Below the pieces are notes generated by a model, which saw only the letters and a list, made by a program, of their open reading frames with translations, did not search any database and was not told where the DNA came from. The position numbers and the translations under genes are program-made. From contig NZ_LGAP01000002.1 in NCBI RefSeq assembly GCF_001270265.1, forward strand, positions 1 to 64,000: a stretch of DNA of 64,000 bases, written 5' to 3'. This DNA is from Ensifer adhaerens (GTDB taxonomy: Bacteria; Pseudomonadota; Alphaproteobacteria; Rhizobiales; Rhizobiaceae). Positions within the stretch are counted from its first letter, which is position 1; the number at the start of each line of letters is the position of its first letter. This document shows positions 45,254-53,116 of this stretch, in pieces.

Positions 45254-45990
45254 TGCCTGGGCTCCGAAATCTCCACCGGAACGGAGAAGACATAACCTTC
45301 GCTGCGCAGCGTCTTGATGTAGGTCGGTTCGCGCGCATCGTCGCCTAGCCGCTGACGCAGACGGCTGACGAGAAGATCGATCGAGCGGTCGAACAGCTCC
45401 GCGTCGCGCCCCTGGGTCAGGTTGAGAAGCTGGTCGCGATTGAGCACCCGCTGCGGATGATCGATGAAGACGCGCAGCAGCCGGTATTCGGCACCGCTCA
45501 GGGCAATCTCTGTGCCTTGCCTGTCGAGAAGACGGCGACCGACGGTGTCGAGCTGCCAGTCGCCGAAGGTCAGCAATTGACCGGCCTCGCTGATCTGCAG
45601 GTTCGGAGGCAGCATCCGGGTTCGGCGCAGCACGGCCTTGATGCGTGCCAGCAGCTCGCGCGCGGCAAACGGTTTCGGCAGATAGTCGTCCGCGCCCATT
45701 TCGAGCCCGATGATCCTGTCCATCTCGTCGCTGCGGGCAGTCAGCATCAGGATCGGCGTCGCCTTGTGCTTGCCGGCGCGCAGTTCCCTGCACAGGACCA
45801 GCCCGTCGTCGCCGGGCATCATCACATCGAGCACGATCAGATCGATGGTGTTTGCCTCCAGGAAGGCGCGCATCTGACGGCCATCGGCGGCAACGGCCGT
45901 ACGCAGGCCGTTCTTCTTGAGATAGCTCGACACCAGCTCGCGAATTTCGCGATCGTCGTCGACGATCAGGATGTGATCGACGTGCTCCAT
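45250..45990 (-). CDS. OmpR-family response regulator
   Basis: This 246-residue protein has a receiver domain with acidic pocket DDD, phospho-acceptor Asp in LIVLDVMMPGDDG and Lys in LPKPFAARELLARI. A C-terminal winged helix (about residues 145-240; LSGAEYRLLRVFIDHPQRVLNRDQLL, ... VSRLRQRLGDD) follows. The ATG at 45990 begins MEHVDHILIVDDD. It is translationally coupled to the kinase. It is the best candidate to bind the dyads at 43857, 47248 and 47362, whose 10-bp half-site spacing suits OmpR-type proteins. Confidence 0.92.
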   Translation of the reverse strand: MEHVDHILIVDDDREIRELVSSYLKKNGLRTAVAADGRQMRAFLEANTIDLIVLDVMMPGDDGLVLCRELRAGKHKATPILMLTARSDEMDRIIGLEMGADDYLPKPFAARELLARIKAVLRRTRMLPPNLQISEAGQLLTFGDWQLDTVGRRLLDRQGTEIALSGAEYRLLRVFIDHPQRVLNRDQLLNLTQGRDAELFDRSIDLLVSRLRQRLGDDAREPTYIKTLRSEGYVFSVPVEISEPRQ

Positions 45991-46115
45991 ATCCGACTTC
46001 TCACTCCCCTGTGTGCTCAGCGGCAACACCGCCTGATACCTTTAGATCCGAGGCGGCTTGCGCGAGGCACGCATCCAGAAGGCCGCGCGCCCTGTTGCGA
46101 GATCCAATCGTCCGT

Positions 46116-47168
46116 CTAAAAGCGATCAACGTCCAGAACCGCCTGTGCGAAAGCCTGCGGCGCTTCCTGCGGCAGGTTATGACCGATGCCGCCGGTGATG
46201 GTGCGGTGTTCGTATTTCCCCGAGAATTTGCCGGCATAGGCGGCAGGCTGCGGATGCGGCGCGCCATTGGCATCGCCTTCCAGCGTGATCGTAGGGACGG
46301 AGATCTTCGGTCCCTCGGCGAGCCGTTTTTCATAGGCGTCGTACTTGCGTTCACCGTCCGCCAGGCTCAACCGCCAGCGATAATTGTCGATGACGACAGC
46401 GACATGGTCAGGATTGTCGAAGGCTTCAGCCGAACGATCGAACGTGGCATCATCGAATTTCCAGGTGGGCGAAGCGGTCTGCCAGATCAGCTTGGCAAAG
46501 GCGCGCCGGTTCTCCTCATAGCCCAGCCGGCCGCGGTCGGTGGCGAAATAGAATTGGTACCACCAGGCAAGCTCGGCGCTGGGCGACAGCGGCTTCCGGT
46601 TGATTTCCTGACTGCCGATGAGATAGCCGCTCACCGAGACCATCGCCTTGCAGCGCTCCGGCCAAAGTGCCGCCATGATGTTGACGGTGCGCGCGCCCCA
46701 GTCGCAACCACCGAGGATCGCCTTCTCGATGCCCAGCGCGTCCATCAGCGCAATCATATCCGCCGCAATGGCCGATTGCTGGCCGTTGCGCGGCGTATCC
46801 TGCGAAAGGAACCGCGTCGTTCCGTAACCGCGCAGATAGGGCACGATCACGCGGTAGCCGGCTTGAGCAAGCAAGGGCGCGACGTCGACATAAGTGTGGA
46901 TGTCATAGGGCCAGCCGTGCAGCAGCAGAACAGCCGGTCCATCGGCGGGGCCTGCCTCGGCGTAGCCGACATCGAGCACGCCGGCCGGGATCTGTTTCAG
47001 CGCCGCAAAGGACGTGTGCGTGCCGGGCTTGATGTCAGCCAACGGTGCGGCGGATGCTTGCCCCGACTGCGCCATGGCAGCCCCCGCCATGCCGAGTTCG
47101 ACCGCGGCGATGGTCATGGCTGCCACGCCGAAGAACCTGCGGCGTTCATGGTTGATTTCGTCAAACAT
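46116..47168 (-). CDS. Tat-exported epoxide-hydrolase-like alpha/beta hydrolase
   Basis: This 350-residue protein has a twin-arginine signal (RRRFFGVAA, cut near AMAQ at about residue 34). The alpha/beta-hydrolase domain has the oxyanion motif LLHGWPYD, the nucleophile elbow GGCDWGAR with Asp as nucleophile (epoxide hydrolase/dehalogenase type) and the catalytic His in GGIGHNLP. It acts in the periplasm. It is upstream of the response regulator (125 bp) on the same strand, so probably the first gene of a three-gene operon with the two-component system, facing dipZ across a regulatory region. Confidence 0.83.
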   Translation of the reverse strand: MFDEINHERRRFFGVAAMTIAAVELGMAGAAMAQSGQASAAPLADIKPGTHTSFAALKQIPAGVLDVGYAEAGPADGPAVLLLHGWPYDIHTYVDVAPLLAQAGYRVIVPYLRGYGTTRFLSQDTPRNGQQSAIAADMIALMDALGIEKAILGGCDWGARTVNIMAALWPERCKAMVSVSGYLIGSQEINRKPLSPSAELAWWYQFYFATDRGRLGYEENRRAFAKLIWQTASPTWKFDDATFDRSAEAFDNPDHVAVVIDNYRWRLSLADGERKYDAYEKRLAEGPKISVPTITLEGDANGAPHPQPAAYAGKFSGKYEHRTITGGIGHNLPQEAPQAFAQAVLDVDRF

Positions 47169-47247
47169 CGGTCTCTCCTGTTGAACTCAAGCGTAATGGG
47201 AGAAAGCGGGCCGCATGTGTCCTGCATGTGTCGCCGCCGCTCGATCT

Positions 47248-47294
47248 TGAATACCAGTGTAGCGCCAAGCCGCCCGGATACAGTCTGATACAAT
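47248..47294. promoter_or_regulatory. Dyad operator-like site 1 (hydrolase side)
   Basis: TGAA-N6-TGTAGCGC-N13-TACA-N6-TACAAT; the half-sites GATACA-N4-GATACA repeat every 10 bp. The site ends 80 bp upstream of the hydrolase start. Confidence 0.6.
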
Positions 47295-47361
47295 ACGCCT
47301 TGTGAACATTCCTCCGCGGGCAGCCGGCGCATATTCGATGCCAGACCGCCGGAAGCAAATT

Positions 47362-47408
47362 TGTATCCCTCTGTAGCGCGCCGGGCTGCGCCTACACCCC
47401 GGTACAAT
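47362..47408. promoter_or_regulatory. Dyad operator-like site 2 (dipZ side)
   Basis: TGTA-N6-TGTAGCGC-N13-TACA-N6-TACAAT, the most complete copy, with AT flanks (AAATT before, TTT after). All four TGTA/TACA half-sites are present, arranged as two 10-bp tandem pairs facing each other, 112 bp upstream of dipZ. Confidence 0.65.
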
Positions 47409-47519
47409 TTCCCACCCCACCAGACACATGCGGGATACGTCGCGCCGACCACATACGGGTCCGTTGCTGGTCAAGGCACATCGCCGCCCAGAGCCCGATC
47501 AATCGGTTCAAAGGAAACG

Positions 47520-49298
47520 ATGATGACGCTTCTTATCATTGCCTATCTCGGAGGCGCGCTGACGATCCTCAGCCCGTGCATCCTGCCCATTCTGCCCTTC
47601 GTCTTCGCACGCGCCGAGAAATCGTTCGTTCGGAGCACGCTGCCGATGCTTGCGGGCATGGCCATCACCTTTGCGCTTGTCGCCACGCTGGCAGCGATCG
47701 GCGGCAGCTGGGCCGTCCAGGCCAACGAATATGGCCGCATTGCCGCGATCACCTTGCTTGCGGTGTTTGGCGTTAGCCTTCTCTCACCGCGGATCGCCAG
47801 CGCGCTCTCGCAGCCGGTCGTCGATTTCGGCAACCGGCTGATGAGCGCGACCGGCCATGGGCGCGCCACGCCCGATATCGCCGGCTCTTTTGTTCTCGGC
47901 ATCGCGACCGGCCTGCTCTGGGCCCCTTGCGCCGGCCCGATCCTCGGCCTGGTCCTGACCGGGGCGGCGCTGCAGGGCGCCAGCCTTGCCACGACATTCC
48001 TGCTGCTTGCCTATGCCGCCGGCGCTGCCACCTCGCTTGCTATTGCGATGCTTGTCGGCGGAAAGGTTTTCGCTGCCATGAAGCGTTCGCTCGGCATCAG
48101 CGAGCGCATTCGCCAGGTCCTCGGTGCCGCGGTGCTCGCCGGCGTGGCGGCAATCGCGCTCGGCCTCGATACCGGCCTGCTGGCCCAGCTTTCCTATGCC
48201 AGCACTTCTTCCTTCGAGCAGAGCGTGCTCCAAAGGCTTGATGCGAAAGCTGCCGGCGGGCCGCTCTCCGAGACCGCCACCAATGACGCGGTGGTCGCGT
48301 CAGCCGACGCGAACCGCGCCTTTCAAAGCGACCTGCCCGTGGAAGCCGTTGCCCCATCGCTTGACGGAGCGGTGGAATGGCTGAACTCTTCGCCCCTCAC
48401 CACCGAAGCCTTGCGCGGGAAGGTCGTTCTCATCGACTTCTGGACCTATTCCTGCATCAACTGCATTCGCACCGTGCCCTATGTCCGCGCCTGGGCGGAA
48501 AAATACCGGGATCAGGGGCTCGTCGTCATCGGCGTGCATGCGCCGGAGTTCGCCTTCGAGAAGAAGATCGACAATGTCCGCAAGGCGGTCGGTGATTTCA
48601 AAATCAACTATCCCGTCGCCATCGACAACGACTACCGCATCTGGCGCGCCTTCGAAAACAGCTATTGGCCCGCACATTACCTGATCGATGCCAAGGGGCA
48701 GCTTCGCTATCACCATTTCGGCGAGGGCAATTACCCACAGACGGAAAGGGCCATTCAGGACCTCTTGCGCGAAGCCGGCAGCGACATGGATGCAAGCGCA
48801 CCGGTCACGCCCGAGACCAAGGGCGCAGAACTCGGCGCCGACCTCAGCAATATCCGCTCCAGCGAAACCTACATCGGCTACCAGCGCGCGGCGAACTTCG
48901 CCTCCAACGAGAGCCTGAGCGCCGATGCGGCGCGCACATACACGGCCGCCGAACCGGGCCTCAACGAATGGGGTCTGTCGGGAACCTGGACCGTGGGCGC
49001 GGAACAGGCGACGCTCGATGCGCCCGATGGCGGCATCGCCACACGTTTCAGCGCCCGCGACCTGCATCTCGTTCTCGGACCGAGCGCGGGCGGAAAGCCG
49101 GTCCGCTTTCAGGTGACCATCGACGGCAAAGCGCCGGGCAACAACCACGGCGCCGATATCGACGCCAACGGAAACGGCACCGTTACGGCGACCAGGCTCT
49201 ACCAACTGGTGCGCCAGTCCGGCGACGTCTCGGCGCGTACCTTCAACATCCGGTTCCTCGATCCCGGCGTCCAGGCCTACGCCTTCACCTTCGGCTGA
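47520..49298 (+). CDS. dipZ: DipZ-type CcdA-thioredoxin fusion protein
   Basis: This 592-residue protein has an N-terminal CcdA-like membrane domain (about residues 1-225, six or more TM helices, with the paired cysteines in LSPCILPILP and LLWAPCAGPILG). A periplasmic TlpA/thioredoxin domain (about 275-430; DFWTYSCINCIRTVPY, CINC active site) and a C-terminal beta-rich domain (about 450-592) follow, as in mycobacterial DipZ. It moves reducing power from the cytoplasm to periplasmic thiols. AAAGGAAACG precedes two adjacent ATGs (47520, 47523). It lies opposite the Tat-exported hydrolase and shares its regulatory region. Confidence 0.9.
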   Translation: MMTLLIIAYLGGALTILSPCILPILPFVFARAEKSFVRSTLPMLAGMAITFALVATLAAIGGSWAVQANEYGRIAAITLLAVFGVSLLSPRIASALSQPVVDFGNRLMSATGHGRATPDIAGSFVLGIATGLLWAPCAGPILGLVLTGAALQGASLATTFLLLAYAAGAATSLAIAMLVGGKVFAAMKRSLGISERIRQVLGAAVLAGVAAIALGLDTGLLAQLSYASTSSFEQSVLQRLDAKAAGGPLSETATNDAVVASADANRAFQSDLPVEAVAPSLDGAVEWLNSSPLTTEALRGKVVLIDFWTYSCINCIRTVPYVRAWAEKYRDQGLVVIGVHAPEFAFEKKIDNVRKAVGDFKINYPVAIDNDYRIWRAFENSYWPAHYLIDAKGQLRYHHFGEGNYPQTERAIQDLLREAGSDMDASAPVTPETKGAELGADLSNIRSSETYIGYQRAANFASNESLSADAARTYTAAEPGLNEWGLSGTWTVGAEQATLDAPDGGIATRFSARDLHLVLGPSAGGKPVRFQVTIDGKAPGNNHGADIDANGNGTVTATRLYQLVRQSGDVSARTFNIRFLDPGVQAYAFTFG

Positions 49299-49356
49299 GA
49301 CCTCGAGACACCTTCAAGACTGCCAACAAACGTCAACCCGACAAGGAGTGAAATCC

Positions 49357-49593
49357 ATGAACCGCCGTCTCTCCACCCTTGCGCTCGCTTTCTTCACCAG
49401 CGTGATCGCCTTTGCGGCCCAGGCCGCCGAGGTCAAGAACATCGTCATCGTTCACGGCGCATTGGCCGACGGCTCCGGCTGGCGCCAGGCAACGGAAATT
49501 CTCGAGAAGCGGGGATACGCCGTCACCATCGTCCAACAGCCCATCACCTCGCTGGCCGATGACGTCGCCGCCACGAACCGCGCCATTCATTAG
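49357..49593 (+). pseudogene. Truncated alpha/beta hydrolase (N-terminal third only)
   Basis: After a signal peptide (AFAAQA) the frame matches the start of a secreted alpha/beta hydrolase: NIVIVHGALADGSGWRQ, then VTIVQQPITSLADDVAATNRAIH. It then stops at TAG, before the GHSYGG nucleophile motif that should follow within 15 residues. The rest of the domain is absent from the following 100 bases. The ribosome site (AAGGAGTG) and start are intact, so a 78-residue product may still be made. A deletion pseudogene. Confidence 0.75.
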
Positions 49594-49697
49594 GCCGGTC
49601 CCGGCTCGGCGCCACTGGCGCCGACATTCCTTCACCCGCTTGGGAACCTGAACGCCTCCAGGCCGTTAGTTGGGATCGACAAAACGAGGGCAAGGAT

Positions 49698-50402
49698 ATG
49701 AGCTTCGATCAACTCGTACTGGCATCGGATCTCGCCGCCAAGGGCAAGTCGCCCTTCCCCGGCGAAACGGCAGAGTACAGACGCGCGCGGCAGGCTCTGC
49801 TGCGCGAAGAAATCGAGTTCCGGCGGCAGATGACGCGGCTCGTCGAGCTGCGGCGGTCGTTGCCCGATGGACCAACGATTGAAAAGGATTATCGCTTCAA
49901 GGATGCCAACGGCAACGACATCGGCCTGCTCGACCTCTTCGGCGACAAGCAAACGCTCATCACCTATTTCTGGATGTACGGACCGCAGCGCCCGCGCCCC
50001 TGCCCGATGTGCACGAACTGGCTCGGCGCCGTGAACGGCAATGCCGCCGATATTAAGCAGCGCGTGGCGCTGAAGATCCTTGGCCGCAGCCCCGTCGAGC
50101 GTCAGCTGGCATTTGCGCAGGAACGGGGCTGGCGAGATCTTGATTTCGTTCAGACCGTCGGCGACGACTATGCCCGGGATCTCGGTCTCATCAATGCCGA
50201 CGGAAGCGAAAATCCGGCGCTTTCCGTCTTCAAACGTGACGGCGACACTGTCAGGCTTTTCTGGGCAAGCGAGATGACGATGGAAATGGCCGACCCTGGC
50301 CAGGACCCGAGAGACGCGCCTGACATAGCCTCGCTCTGGTCGATGCTGGATCTGACGCCGGAGGGTCGCGGTACGGACTGGTATCCGAAACTCAGCTATT
50401 GA
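49698..50402 (+). CDS. DUF899 thioredoxin-like protein
   Basis: This 234-residue protein of the DUF899 (thioredoxin-like) family has LLREEIEFRRQMTRLVELRRSLPDG, then YFWMYGPQRPRPCPMCTNWLG with a CPMC pair, and a C-terminal DWYPKLSY. It is thought to be a cytoplasmic thiol protein; activity unproven. It lies on the same strand as dipZ within the redox cluster. Confidence 0.82.
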   Translation: MSFDQLVLASDLAAKGKSPFPGETAEYRRARQALLREEIEFRRQMTRLVELRRSLPDGPTIEKDYRFKDANGNDIGLLDLFGDKQTLITYFWMYGPQRPRPCPMCTNWLGAVNGNAADIKQRVALKILGRSPVERQLAFAQERGWRDLDFVQTVGDDYARDLGLINADGSENPALSVFKRDGDTVRLFWASEMTMEMADPGQDPRDAPDIASLWSMLDLTPEGRGTDWYPKLSY

Positions 50403-50616
50403 CCGACGCGGCCATACAGCGGTCGGGATGCCGCCAACCGGTCTCTGCTCGTTTGGCGGCGCATCAGGCGGTAGATCGCACCGCTCTCAAGTCCGCAGGA
50501 TTTGTCGGCCCTATTCGTGCAAGTCTGTTTATTATGGCGAGCCGACAAGGGACAAATATGCGCAAAGATCTACGGTGCGAATTGCAGGATACGCATCGGC
50601 CGCTGAAGCGTGTGCC

Positions 50617-51084
50617 ATGACGAACCCACCGATTCCAGCGGTTGTCGCCGAGGTGCTCGCGCAACACGCCGAGCCAATACGGGCGCGCCTCCTCCAGGTT
50701 CGCGATCTCATCTTCACCGTTGCCGCCGAGACCGAAGGCGTCGGACCGTTGACGGAAGCGCTCAAATGGGGGGAGCCGGCCTATCTCACGGAGGCAAGCA
50801 AAAGCGGAACGACCATCCGGCTGGGCGTTGCCACATCAGCGCCCGGACAATGCGCGGTGATCTTCAACTGCAAGACGACGCTTGTCGAAACCTTCCGCGT
50901 TCACTTTGCCGAAGATTTCACTTTTGAGGGCAACCGCGCCCTCCTTGTCCCTATCACCGGCGAGATGTCCAGAGAACCGCTGGCGCTCTGCCTGCGGGCA
51001 GCACTGACCTATCATCGACGCGCAACGGGTCAGCCAAAGGCCGGGCTCAAAATATCAACGGGAGGACGGAAACAGCGAGCCTGA
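50617..51084 (+). CDS. DUF1801 protein
   Basis: This 155-residue protein has the DUF1801 pattern (VGPLTEALKWGEPAYLTEASKSGTTIRLG, then FNCKTTLVETFRVHF). The ATG at 50617 begins MTNPPIPAVVAEVLAQHAEP; the open frame before it is non-coding. Function unknown. It is convergent with the M55 gene. Confidence 0.78.
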   Translation: MTNPPIPAVVAEVLAQHAEPIRARLLQVRDLIFTVAAETEGVGPLTEALKWGEPAYLTEASKSGTTIRLGVATSAPGQCAVIFNCKTTLVETFRVHFAEDFTFEGNRALLVPITGEMSREPLALCLRAALTYHRRATGQPKAGLKISTGGRKQRA

Positions 51085-51090
51085 CAGCGT

Positions 51091-51117
51091 ATTGCCGCAC
51101 GCGTTTAGACGCGCAAT
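51091..51117. terminator. Imperfect hairpin between converging genes
   Basis: ATTGCCGCACGCGT pairs, with one bulge, with ACGCGCAAT around TTTAG, just after the DUF1801 stop and 78 bases from the M55 stop. Confidence 0.35.
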
Positions 51118-51194
51118 GCCTCGGCGCGGTACCTTTGTCGGCCGGGAGGCGGCAGGCCGCGATGCAGTATCGAGCCTGCCGTCAATTGCCTTGC

Positions 51195-51992
51195 TCAGAC
51201 GATGAAGCGGATGGCACGCTGGATTTCGAAGAAGTCCTTGGCCTCGAAGCGCAGCGTGCGTGCCGCCACATGCTCGACGCCCGGATACCAGCTGCCGCGA
51301 TAGGCCTCGATCGGGGTCGTATATTCGACGACCAGTTCGAAGCGGTCGGCGAGTTCCGGCAGGCAGGCCTTCAGATCGCCCGACAGCGCCTTCTCCACCC
51401 CCTCGCGAATGGCAGCAACCGAGGCGTTCGGCGTCAGCGACCGGGTCGCGGGGCCAAAACCTTCGCTGGTGGCAACGGTGCCGATACCGGAAACGATCGC
51501 CTTGGCCTCTGCACACATGCCGGCGTCACCGGACAGGAACGCCGACGGCACGCCGTAACGCGCGGCACAAAGCGCGTTCAACGTGAACTCGGACGCCACT
51601 TCGCCATTGATCAAGAGCCGCGACACCGTGCCGGTCAGAGTGTGGGCGAGCGGGTTCGTGTCGGCGCCGGCCTTGTTGTGATAGCCAGTGTAGAGGGCCG
51701 CGGAAAAACTCTTGTCGATGCCGAACATCATCAGATCAGGATGGCCGCTCCAGCCTCTGACGATGCTGACATAGGCCGGCAGTTTCGAGAGGATCAGATT
51801 GCGCGCGGTCGAATGCGCGTCCTTGACCACTACTTCCTTGGCGCCGGCAGCCTTCGCCCCTTCGCAGGCCGCCACCAGCTCGTCGGTCATGTATTCGCGG
51901 AACTCTTCGTATTCCGGATGCCCCTTCTTGGACTCGTCCCAGGCGGTGATCCCCGCCGTGCCCTCGATATCTGCGCTGATGAAAACCTTCAT
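51195..51992 (-). CDS. M55-family D-aminopeptidase (DppA-like)
   Basis: This 265-residue protein opens MKVFISADIEGTAGI and has the M55 zinc residues: Asp8, Glu10 and His60 (KDAHSTARN), then His105 (TGYHNKAG) and a Glu near 131-135. Members such as Bacillus subtilis DppA are cytoplasmic D-aminopeptidases encoded with a Dpp peptide importer, as here. The cysteine reported near position 115 in that enzyme has no counterpart. The ATG at 51992 fits the family start; GTG/TTG codons upstream do not. It is the last gene of the reverse-strand operon. Confidence 0.85.
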   Translation of the reverse strand: MKVFISADIEGTAGITAWDESKKGHPEYEEFREYMTDELVAACEGAKAAGAKEVVVKDAHSTARNLILSKLPAYVSIVRGWSGHPDLMMFGIDKSFSAALYTGYHNKAGADTNPLAHTLTGTVSRLLINGEVASEFTLNALCAARYGVPSAFLSGDAGMCAEAKAIVSGIGTVATSEGFGPATRSLTPNASVAAIREGVEKALSGDLKACLPELADRFELVVEYTTPIEAYRGSWYPGVEHVAARTLRFEAKDFFEIQRAIRFIV

Positions 51993-52009
51993 GATCGTTC
52001 TCTCATGTT

Positions 52010-53116
52010 TCAAAGAAGCTCGGCCATCGACTGCAGCAGCCGATCGATCTGAGCTGGGGAATGTTCGGAAAACACCGCGAGCCGCAGCGTCGGTACATCA
52101 GGGGCGTCGGAGTAGCCGCCGGCCTGCTGGACACGGACGATGATGTCGCGTTCGGCAAGACGGTCGCGAAGGTGCTCGAGATCGGTCACGCCCTTGACGG
52201 TCACGATCGGCACCGGCGTGTCGGCGACCTCGAAGCCCAGCGCCCGAAGGCCGCTGCGCACATGCCCGATATTGCGGGTCAGGTTGGTACGCTTTTCCGG
52301 CGTCGTTTGCAGCACTCGCAACGATGCAGCGGCCGCAGCCGCAAGGCCGGGCGGTGCCGGCGAAGCGCCGCGCATGATCATCGCGTTGCACGCGATCTTT
52401 TCGGCAAGGGCCGCATCGCCGGGAACGACGCCACCGAGCGCACCGAACGCCTTGCTCATGGTGCCGGCGAGATAATTGCCCTCGCCTTCGAGCCCGGCGT
52501 GCTGCAGCGAGCCTCGGCCGGTTTCGCCGAGAACGCCGACGCCGTGGGAATCGTCGATGCACAGCAGCGCACCTTCATAGGGAGCCATCGCCTGTCGATA
52601 ATCGGCAAGCGGCGCGAGTTTGCCTGAGGATGGGAAAACGCCGTCCGTCAGCACGGCCGGCCGCACGCCTGCCTTCACATGCAGCGACAGCTGCGAGGCC
52701 AGATCGTCCGGGTCGGCGTGGCGAAATTCATGGATCGGCTTTCCGAGCGTCGGGATTGCGTCGCGGGTGCTGTAATGCGTCGCAGAATCCATGAGGACGA
52801 CGTCGAAATCGTCGCGCAGCCCCTGCAGCAACACCATCGGGCTGGTGTAGCCGGAGATCATATAGACGACCTCCTCCGTGCCGAACCAGTCGCGCAGCCG
52901 CTCCTGCAGGTCGGCATAGACCTGCATATGGGCGAGCGTACCCGGCCCCATGCCGTACCGCCTCGTGGCGTCGCAGGCCGCCTCGATCACCTCCGGGTGG
53001 CCGTGCAGGCAGAAGTAGGACGTGCCGCAATAATAATCGACCTCGCGCCCGCCGATGAGCATGCGGGCGCCGAGCGGCGATTCCATCTTGATCGGAGCTG
53101 CCATGGCCCGGATCAC
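52010..53116 (-). CDS. Divergent alpha-oxoamine-synthase-like PLP enzyme
   Basis: This 368-residue fold-type I PLP protein resembles 8-amino-7-oxononanoate synthase and 2-amino-3-ketobutyrate CoA ligase. It has the PLP lysine Lys222 in AGTMSKAFGALGG, the ring-stacking region DDSHGVGVLGETGRG, and DSATHYSTRDAI in place of the usual D-x-x-NHAS. The usual GAGGSR substrate loop is replaced by GMGPGTLAH. The GTG at 53116 was chosen because GGCGGAAG precedes it and it overlaps the upstream stop (GTGA); an ATG at 53104 has no such site. A C-C cleaving or forming role on a glycine- or alanine-type substrate is likely; the reaction is unknown. Confidence 0.78.
   Translation of the reverse strand: MIRAMAAPIKMESPLGARMLIGGREVDYYCGTSYFCLHGHPEVIEAACDATRRYGMGPGTLAHMQVYADLQERLRDWFGTEEVVYMISGYTSPMVLLQGLRDDFDVVLMDSATHYSTRDAIPTLGKPIHEFRHADPDDLASQLSLHVKAGVRPAVLTDGVFPSSGKLAPLADYRQAMAPYEGALLCIDDSHGVGVLGETGRGSLQHAGLEGEGNYLAGTMSKAFGALGGVVPGDAALAEKIACNAMIMRGASPAPPGLAAAAAASLRVLQTTPEKRTNLTRNIGHVRSGLRALGFEVADTPVPIVTVKGVTDLEHLRDRLAERDIIVRVQQAGGYSDAPDVPTLRLAVFSEHSPAQIDRLLQSMAELL

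Larger units (their letters stand above)
47169..47519. promoter_or_regulatory. Divergent promoter region with two dyad sites
   Basis: 351 bases between the Tat-exported hydrolase and dipZ. No gene is seen. It holds the two dyads at 47248-47294 and 47362-47408, one closer to each gene. Confidence 0.6.

Noticed and set aside
47289-47408. TACAAT elements as -10 boxes
   Set aside because: No -35 element stands at 16-18 bases, and both copies belong to the larger symmetric site.
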